This document shows positions 1 to 11,677 of a DNA stretch of 64,000 nt, piece after piece. The DNA is taken from contig NZ_SNXI01000004.1 of NCBI RefSeq assembly GCF_004362895.1, positions 148,331 through 212,330 of the forward strand, written 5' to 3'. Numbering within the stretch: the first letter of the stretch is position 1; each line of letters starts with the position of its first letter. Source of the DNA: Idiomarina aquatica (lineage in GTDB: Bacteria; Pseudomonadota; Gammaproteobacteria; Enterobacterales; Alteromonadaceae). Both the position numbers and the translations under genes were made by a program. The notes below the pieces were generated by a model. It did no database searches. It had not been told where the DNA came from and worked only from the letters and a program-made list of their open reading frames with translations.

Positions 1-945
1 GGTGAGGGTAAGCGCACCGCCCAACAGCTTGCTGAAAATATCCTGGGCTCGCAGCGAGATAATTAAGCCGCGTAAAATGACAAAGCCATACAGTGCCAAT
101 AGCAGGGTGACGCCGATTAAGCCAAACTCCTCGCTAAACACAGAAAAAATGAAATCGGTATGTCGCTCGGGCAAAAACTCCAGTTGTGACTGGGTTCCCT
201 GCAGCCAGCCTTTGCCGTCAATACCGCCGGAACCAATGGCTATTTTTGACTGAATAATGTGGTAGCCAGAACCTAGCGGATCTCGCTCCGGGTTTAGGAA
301 TGTTAGTACCCGCTGGCGTTGGTAGTCATGCATCAGGTACATCCACAGGATGGGCGTAAATGCAGCGACTAATGCTACGGCAACCGTGATCAGGCGCCAA
401 CTTAAGCCAGCCAGAAAAATAACGAAAATACCGGCGCTGGCAACTAATAACGAGGTGCCCAGGTCGGGTTGTTTTGCAATTAACAATACGGGAATAAGGA
501 CTAGCGTCAGCGCGATAACCAGCCGCCCCAGGCGGATGGGGATGGCGCGACGATTAACGTACCAGGCTATCATCATGGGTACAGCAAGCTTCATTATTTC
601 GGACGGCTGAATGGTGACAGGCCCAATATCCAGCCAGCGCTGTGCGCCTTTGCCAACCTCGCCAAAAAGTAAAACGGCGACTAATAAAAGTAGCCCAAAG
701 CCGAATAAAATGGGTGAGAACCGTTCAAAAAAGCGCGGCGGGAACTGGGCTATAATAAATAACCCTACGAATGCCGCACTCACACGAATGGCCTGACGCC
801 AAACCAGGGCTTCACTCTCGCCACTGGCACTATAAACGACAAACAGGCTGGTAACGGCCAATGCCAACAATCCCAATAACAATGGGCCGTCCAGGTGTAA
901 CTTCTTTAATATTGGGTTGCGTTGCCGCTCTTCAGTCGTCAGCAT
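1..945 (-). CDS. rodA: RodA, peptidoglycan polymerase of the elongasome (3' truncated by window edge)
   Basis: RodA is a SEDS-family glycosyltransferase that polymerises lipid II with PBP2 during side-wall growth, in the inner membrane. Translating the minus strand from the ATG at 943-945 gives an N-terminus MLTTEERQRNPILKK, then a chain of hydrophobic helices. The open frame runs to base 1, where it reads KLLGGALTLT, the stretch just before the conserved C-terminal helices of RodA. About 315 codons are present, so roughly 50-60 residues are missing compared with the usual 370. Its start overlaps the 3' end of mrdA by 14 nt, the usual mrdA-rodA arrangement. Confidence 0.93.
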   Translation of the reverse strand, partial: MLTTEERQRNPILKKLHLDGPLLLGLLALAVTSLFVVYSASGESEALVWRQAIRVSAAFVGLFIIAQFPPRFFERFSPILFGFGLLLLVAVLLFGEVGKGAQRWLDIGPVTIQPSEIMKLAVPMMIAWYVNRRAIPIRLGRLVIALTLVLIPVLLIAKQPDLGTSLLVASAGIFVIFLAGLSWRLITVAVALVAAFTPILWMYLMHDYQRQRVLTFLNPERDPLGSGYHIIQSKIAIGSGGIDGKGWLQGTQSQLEFLPERHTDFIFSVFSEEFGLIGVTLLLALYGFVILRGLIISLRAQDIFSKLLGGALTLT

Positions 946-2824
946 TGGCTAACCCCTGTTCTGTAACTTGCATGTAGCGTTGATACCAACTGTCAAGCAT
1001 CTCCCGCGCTGCAGGTGCTGCCACGCTGCCACCACCGCCAATCACGTTTTCTAATGCAACCGAGATGACGACTTGCGGGTCATCGGCCGGCGCATAGCCA
1101 ACATACATGGCGTTATCGCGGTACTTCTCAGCAATTTCTTCGGCCACGTACTCGGCATCTTCTGCCAGATTGACTACCTGCGCGGTACCTGTTTTGCCTG
1201 CTGACGTGTAGGGGGCGTCGGCGAAAGCGCGTCGTGCCGAGCCTTTAGCGCCCATATTAACATCTTCCATGCCTTGTTTAACGACCTGCCAGTGGCTCTC
1301 GTCTTTTAATACGATGGGTCGTTTGTACGCCGGCTCAGCAAGCGTTAGTCTGCCAATCGTGCCAAATCCGCGTAACAGGCGTGGCACCAGGTGTTCGCCC
1401 TGATTGGCCAGTGCTGCGGTGGCACTGACTAATTGCATCGGCGTTGCCGTCCAATAGCTTTGGCCAATCCCGACTGAAAGGGTTTCGCCGGCATACCAGG
1501 GCTGATTGTAGCGTGCTCGCTTCCAGCCACGAGACGGCATTAGCGCGGGAATTTCCTCGTTAATATCAATACCTGTGGTTTCACCAAAGCCAAACTGTGT
1601 CATAAATCCGGAAATTTTATCGACCCCGAGTTTAAGTGCTAAATCATAGTAAAACGTATCGCAACTTTCTGCGATCGCAGTATTAATATTAACCCAGCCA
1701 TGCCCCCAGGACAGCCAATCACGATAACGGCGATCAACGCCCTTTATTTCGAACCAGCCCGGATCCCAGATTCGACTGGTCGGGGTAATAACGCCTTCTT
1801 CTAATCCGAGTAAGCCTATATGCGGTTTGATTGTCGAAGCCGGCGGGTAACCGCCCTGAGTTGCACGATTAAGCAGGGGGCTATCTTTGGAGTTAAGTAA
1901 CGATTGATAACGTTTAACGCTGATACCATTAACAAACCAGTTGGCGTCATAACTTGGCGTGCTTGCCATCGCTAAGATACCGCCTGTTTTAGCATCCATC
2001 AGGATGATTGACCCTCGTCGTTCGCCCAGTATTTCGGTTGCTTTACGCTGTAATTCAATATCAAGTTCCAGCACGATGTCCTGGCCCGGCACCGGTGCCT
2101 CGGTACTGAGCGTGCGCACCGCGCGTCCGCGGTTATTAACCTCAACTCGCTGATAACCGACTTCACCATGCAATTCACTTTCATAATATTTTTCGATACC
2201 GAGTTTGCCTATAGTACGGCTGGCTGCATAGTTTGCGAGTTCATCATTTTGCTTCAGTCGTTCAACATCGCGACGATTAATCTTGGCGACATAGCCGACC
2301 ACATGGGTCAGAAGTTCTTTGTACGGATAGTGGCGAACCAGGCGGGCTTCGATACTGACACCTGGGAATTTATGTTGATGAGCGGCAAAGGTAGCAACCT
2401 GTTGCTCGTTGATATCATCCAGCAGCGTCACATTACTAAACCGTCGCTGCCCCCGCAGGTTGCGTTCAAACTGCGCTATATCATCGTCGCTAATGGTGAG
2501 AATCTGTCGCAGTTCGGCAATGGTTGTATCAAGATCTTTAATTTCTTCGGGGATAATATCTAAGCTAAAAATCGGCAGGTTTTCTGCCAGCAGCACGCCG
2601 TTGCGATCATAAATTAACCCGCGGTTTGGCGCCAACGGCAGCAGTTTAATACGGTTGTCGTTAGAACGGGTTTGCAGTTCGGTATGTTCTTTAACTTGCA
2701 GATTGTAGAGGTTACCGATAAGTAAAATAAAAACCGCGGCAATAATACCGATAGCAACGAACACCCGCCTGGCAAATAGACTGGACTCGCTCTCGGTGTC
2801 TCGAATCGGCGTTCGGGTTCGCAT
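932..2824 (-). CDS. mrdA: Penicillin-binding protein 2 (PBP2), elongasome transpeptidase
   Basis: Class B PBP that cross-links peptidoglycan with RodA during rod elongation. The 630-residue protein has a short cytoplasmic N-terminus, one membrane anchor at about residues 20-42, a pedestal domain, and a transpeptidase domain with the three expected motifs: STIK with the acylated serine at 330, SCD at 387-389 (the PBP2 form of SxN), and KTG at 544-546. Length and motifs match E. coli PBP2. It lies 21 nt downstream of rlmH and overlaps rodA, so these genes are probably co-transcribed. Confidence 0.97.
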   Translation of the reverse strand: MRTRTPIRDTESESSLFARRVFVAIGIIAAVFILLIGNLYNLQVKEHTELQTRSNDNRIKLLPLAPNRGLIYDRNGVLLAENLPIFSLDIIPEEIKDLDTTIAELRQILTISDDDIAQFERNLRGQRRFSNVTLLDDINEQQVATFAAHQHKFPGVSIEARLVRHYPYKELLTHVVGYVAKINRRDVERLKQNDELANYAASRTIGKLGIEKYYESELHGEVGYQRVEVNNRGRAVRTLSTEAPVPGQDIVLELDIELQRKATEILGERRGSIILMDAKTGGILAMASTPSYDANWFVNGISVKRYQSLLNSKDSPLLNRATQGGYPPASTIKPHIGLLGLEEGVITPTSRIWDPGWFEIKGVDRRYRDWLSWGHGWVNINTAIAESCDTFYYDLALKLGVDKISGFMTQFGFGETTGIDINEEIPALMPSRGWKRARYNQPWYAGETLSVGIGQSYWTATPMQLVSATAALANQGEHLVPRLLRGFGTIGRLTLAEPAYKRPIVLKDESHWQVVKQGMEDVNMGAKGSARRAFADAPYTSAGKTGTAQVVNLAEDAEYVAEEIAEKYRDNAMYVGYAPADDPQVVISVALENVIGGGGSVAAPAAREMLDSWYQRYMQVTEQGLANADD

Positions 2825-2845
2825 CAGCTAACGCGGTCTCTGCTG

Positions 2846-3316
2846 TTATTCTCGGTGATAGGGGTGGTTGTTATTTAAGCTCCACGCCCGATAAAGGCTT
2901 TCTGCAACGATAACCCTGACAAGCGGGTGTGGCAGGGTGAGCGGGGATAACGACCAACGTTGTTCAGCAGCGGCTAAACACGTCGATGATAACCCTTCCG
3001 GCCCACCAACTAACAACGATACATCGCGACCATCCATTTGCCAACCCTCTAACTGCTGCGCAAGCTGGTGAGTCGTCCATGGTTTGCCGTGTACTTCCAG
3101 TGTCACGATGCGGTTTCCCTTAGGTACCGCATTCAACAAGGCCTCGCCTTCGAGCTCGGTAAGCCTGCGGGTATCGGCCTTCTTGCCGCGTTTGTGTGGG
3201 CTGATTTCGTGTAGGCTGAGTTTACATTCGTTTGGGAATCGGCGTTCGTACTCTTGATAGCCCTCGCTAACCCAGCCCGGCATTTTATTGCCCACTGCAA
3301 GTAGCTGTATTTGCAC
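2846..3316 (-). CDS. rlmH: 23S rRNA (pseudouridine1915-N3)-methyltransferase RlmH
   Basis: A small SPOUT-fold enzyme that methylates pseudouridine 1915 of helix 69 in 23S rRNA on assembled 70S ribosomes, using S-adenosylmethionine. The 156-residue length is exactly typical. The C-terminal knot is visible: [11 protein letters not shown] followed by the [19 protein letters not shown] region that closes the AdoMet pocket. The start codon follows the rsfS stop codon with no gap, so the two are translationally linked. The E. coli order rsfS-rlmH-mrdA is kept. Confidence 0.96.
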   Translation of the reverse strand: MQIQLLAVGNKMPGWVSEGYQEYERRFPNECKLSLHEISPHKRGKKADTRRLTELEGEALLNAVPKGNRIVTLEVHGKPWTTHQLAQQLEGWQMDGRDVSLLVGGPEGLSSTCLAAAEQRWSLSPLTLPHPLVRVIVAESLYRAWSLNNNHPYHRE

Positions 3317-3652
3317 TTACTGGCTCCAGAGCTTTTCCAACTGGTAAAAGTCGCGTATAGACTCTTGCATCACGTGTAAAACGACGTCACCTAAGTCAAC
3401 CAAAACCCATTCTGACTGCTCGCCACCCTCAATACCTAATGGCGGAATACCGGCATGTTTGGCTTCGGTTGCAACGTGCTCAGCAATACTACGGACGTGA
3501 GTTTTTGAGTTACCTGAACAGATAACCATAAAATCGGCAACATCGGTTTTGCCTTTTACATCTAACACGTCAATATCTCGTGCTTTCATATCATCAGCTT
3601 TATCTATAACGAACTGGCGCAATTGTTCAGCTTGCAATCTGGTATTCTCCAT
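3317..3652 (-). CDS. rsfS: Ribosomal silencing factor RsfS
   Basis: RsfS binds uL14 on the 50S subunit and blocks subunit joining, lowering translation in stationary phase or nutrient limitation. The 111-residue protein shows the family core: KADDMKARDIDVLDV near the N-terminus, DFMVICSGNSKTHVRSIAEHV in the centre, and EWVLVDLGDVVLHVM near the C-terminus. It lies directly upstream of rlmH with adjoining stop and start codons and 33 nt downstream of nadD. E. coli has cobC between nadD and rsfS; that gene is absent here. Confidence 0.95.
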   Translation of the reverse strand: MENTRLQAEQLRQFVIDKADDMKARDIDVLDVKGKTDVADFMVICSGNSKTHVRSIAEHVATEAKHAGIPPLGIEGGEQSEWVLVDLGDVVLHVMQESIRDFYQLEKLWSQ

Positions 3653-3685
3653 AAAATTAAACGGCGTTAGTTTAGCAGAATTACG

Positions 3686-4318
3686 TTAACGATACAGCTG
3701 TTGCTGCTCAATATACTCAGCAACGGCGGCCGGTACGGTATCGTGATGATTTTTTGTGTGCAAGCCGTTACGGATAGCCGTGGCCGAAATGTCGCGAAGC
3801 GGCGTATTAGCCAGGTAGATATAACCCTCAGACTGCTGATGCAAATGACCTGGCTGCTGACATTGGTGTTGCTTAATATAGTGACCTAAGGCTTCCGAGG
3901 CTTGTGCTAACTCATAGCCCGGGCGTGGCATTACCACCAGGTGCGCAAGATCTGTGAGTTGTTGCCACTGATACCAGCTATCCAACGACACCAGTGAATC
4001 CATGCCCATGACAAAAAGTAAAGTGTCCTGTGGGTACTGCTGTTTGAAATTTTGCAACGTTTTAACGGTGTAGGAGGGTTGCTGTGAGCGTAACTCAAAA
4101 TCTTCGGCGACCAGTCGCTTATCTGTGTTACAGGCCAGTTTAACCATTTCCAGACGCTGTGCCGCGGTCGCGGCGGGTTGCGGCCGGTGGGGCGGAACTG
4201 AATTGGGCATTAGGTGTAGTGCGTCGATATTCAACTCATCGAGCAGTGCCAACGCGGTATCGATGTGGCCTTGATGAATGGGATCGAAAGTCCCGCCGAA
4301 TAATGCTCGAATACTCAT
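3686..4318 (-). CDS. nadD: Nicotinate-nucleotide adenylyltransferase NadD
   Basis: NadD adenylates nicotinate mononucleotide to deamido-NAD, the penultimate step of NAD synthesis. The start chosen is the ATG at 4316-4318, giving MSIRALFGGTFDPIHQGH with the nucleotidyltransferase HxGH motif at residues 15-18. A longer open frame upstream lacks family similarity and lies inside holA. The second signature, ISATAIRNGL, is near the C-terminus. The protein is 210 residues, as usual. Its ATG overlaps the holA stop codon in an ATGA junction, which implies coupled translation. Confidence 0.95.
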   Translation of the reverse strand: MSIRALFGGTFDPIHQGHIDTALALLDELNIDALHLMPNSVPPHRPQPAATAAQRLEMVKLACNTDKRLVAEDFELRSQQPSYTVKTLQNFKQQYPQDTLLFVMGMDSLVSLDSWYQWQQLTDLAHLVVMPRPGYELAQASEALGHYIKQHQCQQPGHLHQQSEGYIYLANTPLRDISATAIRNGLHTKNHHDTVPAAVAEYIEQQQLYR

Positions 4319-5373
4319 GCCATTGCCTGCAGCTGCTGCGGCAAATAGCCTTGGTGAGGGCCCACACAGATTAATGCCACACAATGAGTAAACAGGATAT
4401 CAGCGTTTTCGCCTGAATCATTTTTTAGTGCTAACTCCAGTCGCTGCAATAACTGTTGTGCCTGTCGCAATGACTCCGCAGTTAATTGTTGGGCACGAGA
4501 TTGATAGGCCTGTTGCTGCGAGCTCCAAATCATATTTTGACGGTAAATTGAATTGGCATCCAGTTGCTGCGTCAATGCTGTTTTTAACTGGCTCAACACC
4601 TGTACTTCGCGCTGCACCACCCACAATAACTGATGGCGGTCGACATCCTCGGCAAATAGGCGATGAAGCCGGTGGGCTGTCTCGGACCAGTCATTGCGTA
4701 ATAATGAGTCTTGCAGTGCAAAGGCGTCAAAATGACTCACGTCACGCATTGCTTGTTTTACCGCATCGGCGTTCAGCGCTTGGTCGCTATGCATCAGCGC
4801 CCATTTTTGCAGTTCCTGATCGAGGCTGGGTAAATTGCCCTCAAACCATAACGCCAGCAATTCGGTAGCGTCGGCAGTTAGTTGTAATCCATGCTGCTGT
4901 GCCCGCTGGTGAATAAAGCGGGGCAGGCGGCTTTTATCGGGTGTCGGGGTGCGAACTAACCAACCTTGTTGGCTAAGCGCTTTAAACCAGCGGCTGTTAT
5001 GTTGTTCTTTTTTCAGTTTATCACCGATCACAACCAGTAATTGTTCGGCAGGTGGTGATTTGGCGTAAGCCGTTAGTGCATCAGAGCCGTCCCGACCGGG
5101 TTTATTTTCCGGCAGAGTTAGCTCCAGCAGCGTAAACTGACTGAATAAACTCATAGACTGGCCGCTGTCATGCAGCTGTTGCCAGTCAAAATCAGGTTGC
5201 TGTTGCAGGCTCTGGCGTTCTAATTCGTCGCCAAATTGTTGCTTAAGGTGTTTTCGTAATAACGCCAGGGCATCCTGGCGTAGCAATAATTCTTCGCCAA
5301 ATAACAACAACACGGGCGGCAGGGGATGTTGCTGCAGATGTTGCGTTAGTTGTTCGGCGAAGAGTTGTTTCAT
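4315..5373 (-). CDS. holA: DNA polymerase III delta subunit HolA
   Basis: HolA is the clamp-loader subunit that opens the beta sliding clamp. The 352-residue length fits the delta family. The N-terminal domain reads PVLLLFGEELLLRQDALALLR and continues with a typical delta region including LLELTLPENKPGR and LLVVIGDKLKKEQHNSRW. The remainder is helical and very rich in glutamine and leucine. The gene sits between lptE (stop and start share one base) and nadD (ATGA overlap), the conserved order in gammaproteobacteria. Confidence 0.94.
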   Translation of the reverse strand: MKQLFAEQLTQHLQQHPLPPVLLLFGEELLLRQDALALLRKHLKQQFGDELERQSLQQQPDFDWQQLHDSGQSMSLFSQFTLLELTLPENKPGRDGSDALTAYAKSPPAEQLLVVIGDKLKKEQHNSRWFKALSQQGWLVRTPTPDKSRLPRFIHQRAQQHGLQLTADATELLALWFEGNLPSLDQELQKWALMHSDQALNADAVKQAMRDVSHFDAFALQDSLLRNDWSETAHRLHRLFAEDVDRHQLLWVVQREVQVLSQLKTALTQQLDANSIYRQNMIWSSQQQAYQSRAQQLTAESLRQAQQLLQRLELALKNDSGENADILFTHCVALICVGPHQGYLPQQLQAMA

Positions 5374-5876
5374 TAGTCGTCAGCAAACTCACTAATCATT
5401 TGACGCACCAGACGCCGCGCTGCGTCATCACGCATTTCGGCTACCAGCATTTCGCGTTCACGCGTTTTCGCCAGTGCGAAGTTTGGATCGTCCTGATAGT
5501 CGCGGGCAACCTCAATCGTATCCTCGATGATCAGTTCGCCATTTCTGATAACCTGATAATTAACCCGGTATAACAGCTCATACTCGGCAACCTGACCACT
5601 CTCGAACAAACTTAGTGTACGGCGTTCAAGTTGGTCTGAAAGCACCCGTAATTGTGCGACATCGGCTGCTGCCTGGTCGCTTAACTGGATACCCGCGGTA
5701 AGTAAGCGCTGACGCAGGCTGGCTTCCAGTTGTAGTGAACTGACCGACTGCAGTTGCATCTGCTGCAAGGTTGCCGGTAGCTGATAGTTATCGCGTAACT
5801 GAAAGCCACAGGCACTGAGCGTGATCATAACAATCACGCTCAGTAAGCTTTGACGCATGAGACGGAAGCTGGACAT
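5373..5876 (-). CDS. lptE: LPS-assembly lipoprotein LptE
   Basis: LptE is the outer-membrane lipoprotein that plugs the LptD barrel and helps deliver LPS to the cell surface. The 167-residue product starts with a lipoprotein signal; the lipobox is LSAC with the acylated cysteine at 23, followed by GFQLRDNYQLP, the typical mature N-terminus. Position +2 is Gly, so Lol sorting to the outer membrane is expected. The gene lies 6 nt downstream of leuS and its TAA overlaps the holA ATG by one base. Confidence 0.94.
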   Translation of the reverse strand: MSSFRLMRQSLLSVIVMITLSACGFQLRDNYQLPATLQQMQLQSVSSLQLEASLRQRLLTAGIQLSDQAAADVAQLRVLSDQLERRTLSLFESGQVAEYELLYRVNYQVIRNGELIIEDTIEVARDYQDDPNFALAKTREREMLVAEMRDDAARRLVRQMISEFADD

Positions 5877-5882
5877 GAGTAG

Positions 5883-8701
<2,819 letters not shown>

Positions 8702-8742
8702 GATGTAAATTCCTGTGAAGATAAAGATCGCTGTTATTGTAC

Positions 8743-10296
8743 TTATTTTTGTGGTGGCTGACCACGTCTGTTACTTGCGGCCTTGAGCCAGGGCAAAAGT
8801 CCCAGTGCTGCCAGTAGCCAGGTAAAAGAATGACCGAAGCGGGCAAACCAGGTTTGACCGCTGACTTGAGGCACTTCCGCTGATACCGTGGTGGCGGTAA
8901 ATTGTGGCGCATCGGCAATGATGTGGCCATGCTCGTCAGTAATAGCAGAAACGCCGTTGTTGGTTGCTCTTAATAGCGGGCGGCCCAGTTCTTTAGCCCG
9001 CATTTGGGCTATTTGCATGTGTTGCCAGGGGCCATGTGAGTCACCAAACCAAGTGTCGTTACTGACAGTTAATAAATAGTCGGTGTCAGCCTGAGTGTTC
9101 AGGCGGACCTGGTTACTAAAAGCAATTTCATAACAGATGGCGGTATTTAATTTATGATCGTTAGCAACCAAATTAGGTTGCTGTTCGCTGCCACGGGCAA
9201 AAGACGACATGGGGAGATTAAACAAGGGGGCCAGTGGCCGCAGTACGTCCTCAAAAGGCACAAACTCGCCAATAGGTAATAACTGGTGTTTACGGTAACG
9301 GTTGTCGTGGCCGTACTGGTAGTCACTATCCAGTTGTTGTTGCTCCTGGCCTAATACGATAACACTGTTGTAAAACGCGTCATTGTTCGCATCGTAATCG
9401 ATAATACCGGTGATTAAACCGGCGCCATTGATACTTGCTGCCTGGTCAATATTATAAAGAATATCGTCGGCATAGGGTTCCAGCGCCGTAATCGCTGATT
9501 CAGGCCATATTACAATGTCATGCTGGTATTGCGGCCGCGTTAGGTCCAGATAGCGCAAAATATTGGGCCATTGCTGATCGGCCTGCCACTTCAGGGACTG
9601 TTGAATATTACCCTGAACCAGCAACACGGATGTCGTTTCCGGCGAGCGCTTCAGTGGCTGTAACATCGGCGTTAACCAACCTAACACAATGAACACGACC
9701 ACCAATAATGCGTTTTGCGGGCGCGCCTGCTGTATGCCCGTAACAATCGCCAGTGCGATAAACCAAAGGGCGACGGTAATACCGGGTTGACCCACTGCCG
9801 GCGCTAAACCGCCGAGTAGTGCGTCGGTTTGTGTATAACCCAGTCCCAGCCAGGGAAAGCCGGTAAACAGCCAACCGCGTAATGTTTCTGCGACCAACCA
9901 CAGCAGCGGCAGGCTAAACAGCCAGTAACCAGAGCGTAAACAAAGCTTGCGCCACAGTGCAAAGGTTGCGGCAGGGTAGAGCGCCAGGTAAGCGACTAAT
10001 AGCGCCAACACAATAACGTTGACGGCGTCAGGCATGCCACCGTATTGATCGATGCTGACATAAATCCAGCTAAGGCCGGCACCAAACCAGCCAAAACCGA
10101 ATGCAAAGCCACTATTAAACGCTTGTCTGGGTGTTAATGAGCCGATCAAGTAGACGACTAACGGTAAGATCCAAAATGGCAGAATCGCGACAGAATAGGG
10201 TGCGTAGGCAAAGCATAACAGCCCGCCCAGCACCAGCAGAATAATTTGCCTAAACCACGCAATCTGTTTAATGCGTGTCAGCACGGACGCAATCAC
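8743..10296 (-). CDS. lnt: Apolipoprotein N-acyltransferase Lnt
   Basis: Lnt transfers the third acyl chain from phospholipid to the N-terminal cysteine of lipoproteins in the inner membrane, so that the Lol system can export them. The 517-residue protein has an N-terminal block of about six membrane helices and a periplasmic nitrilase-like domain. The catalytic Glu-Lys-Cys set is visible: E266 in WPESAI, K336 in YRKHQLLPIGEF and C388 in AICYEIAF, followed by a C-terminal helix. The start overlaps the corC stop by 4 nt. Lipoproteins in this window that depend on it include LptE, LolB and the S41 protease. Confidence 0.97.
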   Translation of the reverse strand: MIASVLTRIKQIAWFRQIILLVLGGLLCFAYAPYSVAILPFWILPLVVYLIGSLTPRQAFNSGFAFGFGWFGAGLSWIYVSIDQYGGMPDAVNVIVLALLVAYLALYPAATFALWRKLCLRSGYWLFSLPLLWLVAETLRGWLFTGFPWLGLGYTQTDALLGGLAPAVGQPGITVALWFIALAIVTGIQQARPQNALLVVVFIVLGWLTPMLQPLKRSPETTSVLLVQGNIQQSLKWQADQQWPNILRYLDLTRPQYQHDIVIWPESAITALEPYADDILYNIDQAASINGAGLITGIIDYDANNDAFYNSVIVLGQEQQQLDSDYQYGHDNRYRKHQLLPIGEFVPFEDVLRPLAPLFNLPMSSFARGSEQQPNLVANDHKLNTAICYEIAFSNQVRLNTQADTDYLLTVSNDTWFGDSHGPWQHMQIAQMRAKELGRPLLRATNNGVSAITDEHGHIIADAPQFTATTVSAEVPQVSGQTWFARFGHSFTWLLAALGLLPWLKAASNRRGQPPQK

Positions 10297-11177
10297 TCAG
10301 CAGCATCCTCGTCCTGTTGGGTGGTTTCTGGAATGCTGACCTGCAATTGTTGAATACGGCGCTTATCGGCACTGGTAATACGGAATACAAAACCTTCCAG
10401 TGTGATTTCTTCGCCGGCTTGCGGTAAGTGACCAAAACCGTGGGCTACTAAACCGCCGACGGTATCGTTTTCGTCATCGCTAAAATCACTACCAAAGTAA
10501 TCGTTAAAGTCTTCGATGGTGGTTAGTGCTTTTATCGAATAACGGCTGGCGCTTAGGCGCTTAATGTTAGCTTTTTCGTCTTCGTTGTGGTCGGTTTCAT
10601 CTTCAATCTCGCCGACGATTTCTTCGAGGATGTCTTCGATGGTGACCAGACCCGATACGCCGCCGTATTCGTCCACCACAATTGCCATGTGATAACGGTT
10701 AGAACGAAAATCTTTGAGCAATACGTCGACCCGCTTACTTTCAGGTACGATCACAGCCGGACGCATCACGTTTGATAACGAGAATTCGTCATCGGTAAAG
10801 TTAAAGCCATAACTCAGCAGATCCTTTGCCAACAAAATACCCTCTACATGGTCTTTGTTATCGGTAACAACCGGGTAGCGGCTATGTTGTGATTCGATGA
10901 CGATGGGCAGGAAATCCTCAACACCTTGATTTATGTCGATGGTCACCATTTGTGAGCGGGGGATCATGATGTCGCGAACTTTAAGCTCGGCTACGTCTAA
11001 GACACCCTCAATCATCTCCTTGGTATCGTTATCGATCAGGTCGCGTTCCTCTGCATCCTGAATTAAATCGACAAGTTCTTCTCTGCTTTTCGGCTCCCCG
11101 GTGAAGACTTGCAGCAATCGTGCTGCCCAGGACTTCTGTGAAGAGCCGTTGGCTGAGTGGGGGTTGTCGTCGCTCAT
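10293..11177 (-). CDS. corC: CorC/YbeX family CBS-domain protein
   Basis: A cytosolic protein of 294 residues with a CBS-domain pair at about 70-190 (starting near VRDIMIPRSQMVTI and including DEYGGVSGLVTIEDILEEI) and a C-terminal CorC/HlyC transporter-associated domain at about 205-285. CorC has been linked to magnesium and cobalt efflux; YbeX, the name used in this synteny, has been tied to ribosome metabolism. CBS pairs usually bind adenine nucleotides. The gene overlaps lnt by 4 nt downstream and the ybeY stop by one base upstream, placing it in the ybeZ-ybeY-ybeX-lnt operon of gammaproteobacteria. Confidence 0.93.
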   Translation of the reverse strand: MSDDNPHSANGSSQKSWAARLLQVFTGEPKSREELVDLIQDAEERDLIDNDTKEMIEGVLDVAELKVRDIMIPRSQMVTIDINQGVEDFLPIVIESQHSRYPVVTDNKDHVEGILLAKDLLSYGFNFTDDEFSLSNVMRPAVIVPESKRVDVLLKDFRSNRYHMAIVVDEYGGVSGLVTIEDILEEIVGEIEDETDHNEDEKANIKRLSASRYSIKALTTIEDFNDYFGSDFSDDENDTVGGLVAHGFGHLPQAGEEITLEGFVFRITSADKRRIQQLQVSIPETTQQDEDAAE

Positions 11178-11677
11178 TAAGCGTTGTGCTCCGTGTTAGT
11201 TGATACTTGGTATGGATCAGCGATGTTGAGCGCAGCTAAAATCTCGCGTTCCAGCTGTTCCATCTGCTCGGCTTCATCGTCTTCGATATGGTCATACCCC
11301 AGCAAGTGAAGCGTACCGTGTATCACCATATGCGTCCAGTGATCAATCAGGGCTTTATGCTGCTGTTCAGCTTCTTCTTTTACCACGTCCGCGCAAACCA
11401 CCAGATCGCCCAATAGGGGGATCGGTAATTCTACCGGTGCAGAAAAAGGAAAGGATAAGACATTGGTCGCATAATCGCGGCCACGAAACTCGTTATTAAG
11501 CTGTTGACCTTCTGTCTTATCGACTACACGTATCGTCAGCTCGGCATCAGCGAATTTGTGTGGCGTGTCGGCGGCAGCATGCGTGAGTGCAGCGCCAACC
11601 CAGCTCTGTAGTTGTTGGTGGCTGGGTAAACCGATGTCGTTGTCGGTATTGATTTGGTAATCAATCGCGATCGGCAT
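11177..11677 (-). CDS. ybeY: Endoribonuclease YbeY (rRNA maturation factor)
   Basis: YbeY is a zinc-dependent endoribonuclease involved in 16S rRNA 3'-end maturation and ribosome quality control. The start chosen is the ATG at 11675-11677 (MPIAIDYQINTDNDIG), because the longer frame upstream runs inside ybeZ and has no family similarity. The protein is 166 residues. The metal site HGTLHLLGYDH has the three histidines at 120, 124 and 130. The gene overlaps the end of ybeZ by 17 nt and shares a base with corC. Confidence 0.95.
   Translation of the reverse strand: MPIAIDYQINTDNDIGLPSHQQLQSWVGAALTHAAADTPHKFADAELTIRVVDKTEGQQLNNEFRGRDYATNVLSFPFSAPVELPIPLLGDLVVCADVVKEEAEQQHKALIDHWTHMVIHGTLHLLGYDHIEDDEAEQMEQLEREILAALNIADPYQVSTNTEHNA

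Noticed and set aside
2168..2563. 131-codon plus-strand frame within mrdA
   Set aside because: Antisense to the PBP2 pedestal and linker coding region; no start signal or homology by eye.
4319..4384. N-terminal extension of nadD
   Set aside because: The extra residues lie inside holA and precede the conserved MSIRALFGGTFDP start; the ATGA overlap supports the shorter form.
4428..4868. Open frame of 146 codons on the plus strand inside holA
   Set aside because: Antisense to a certain gene, low-complexity composition and no ribosome-binding site.
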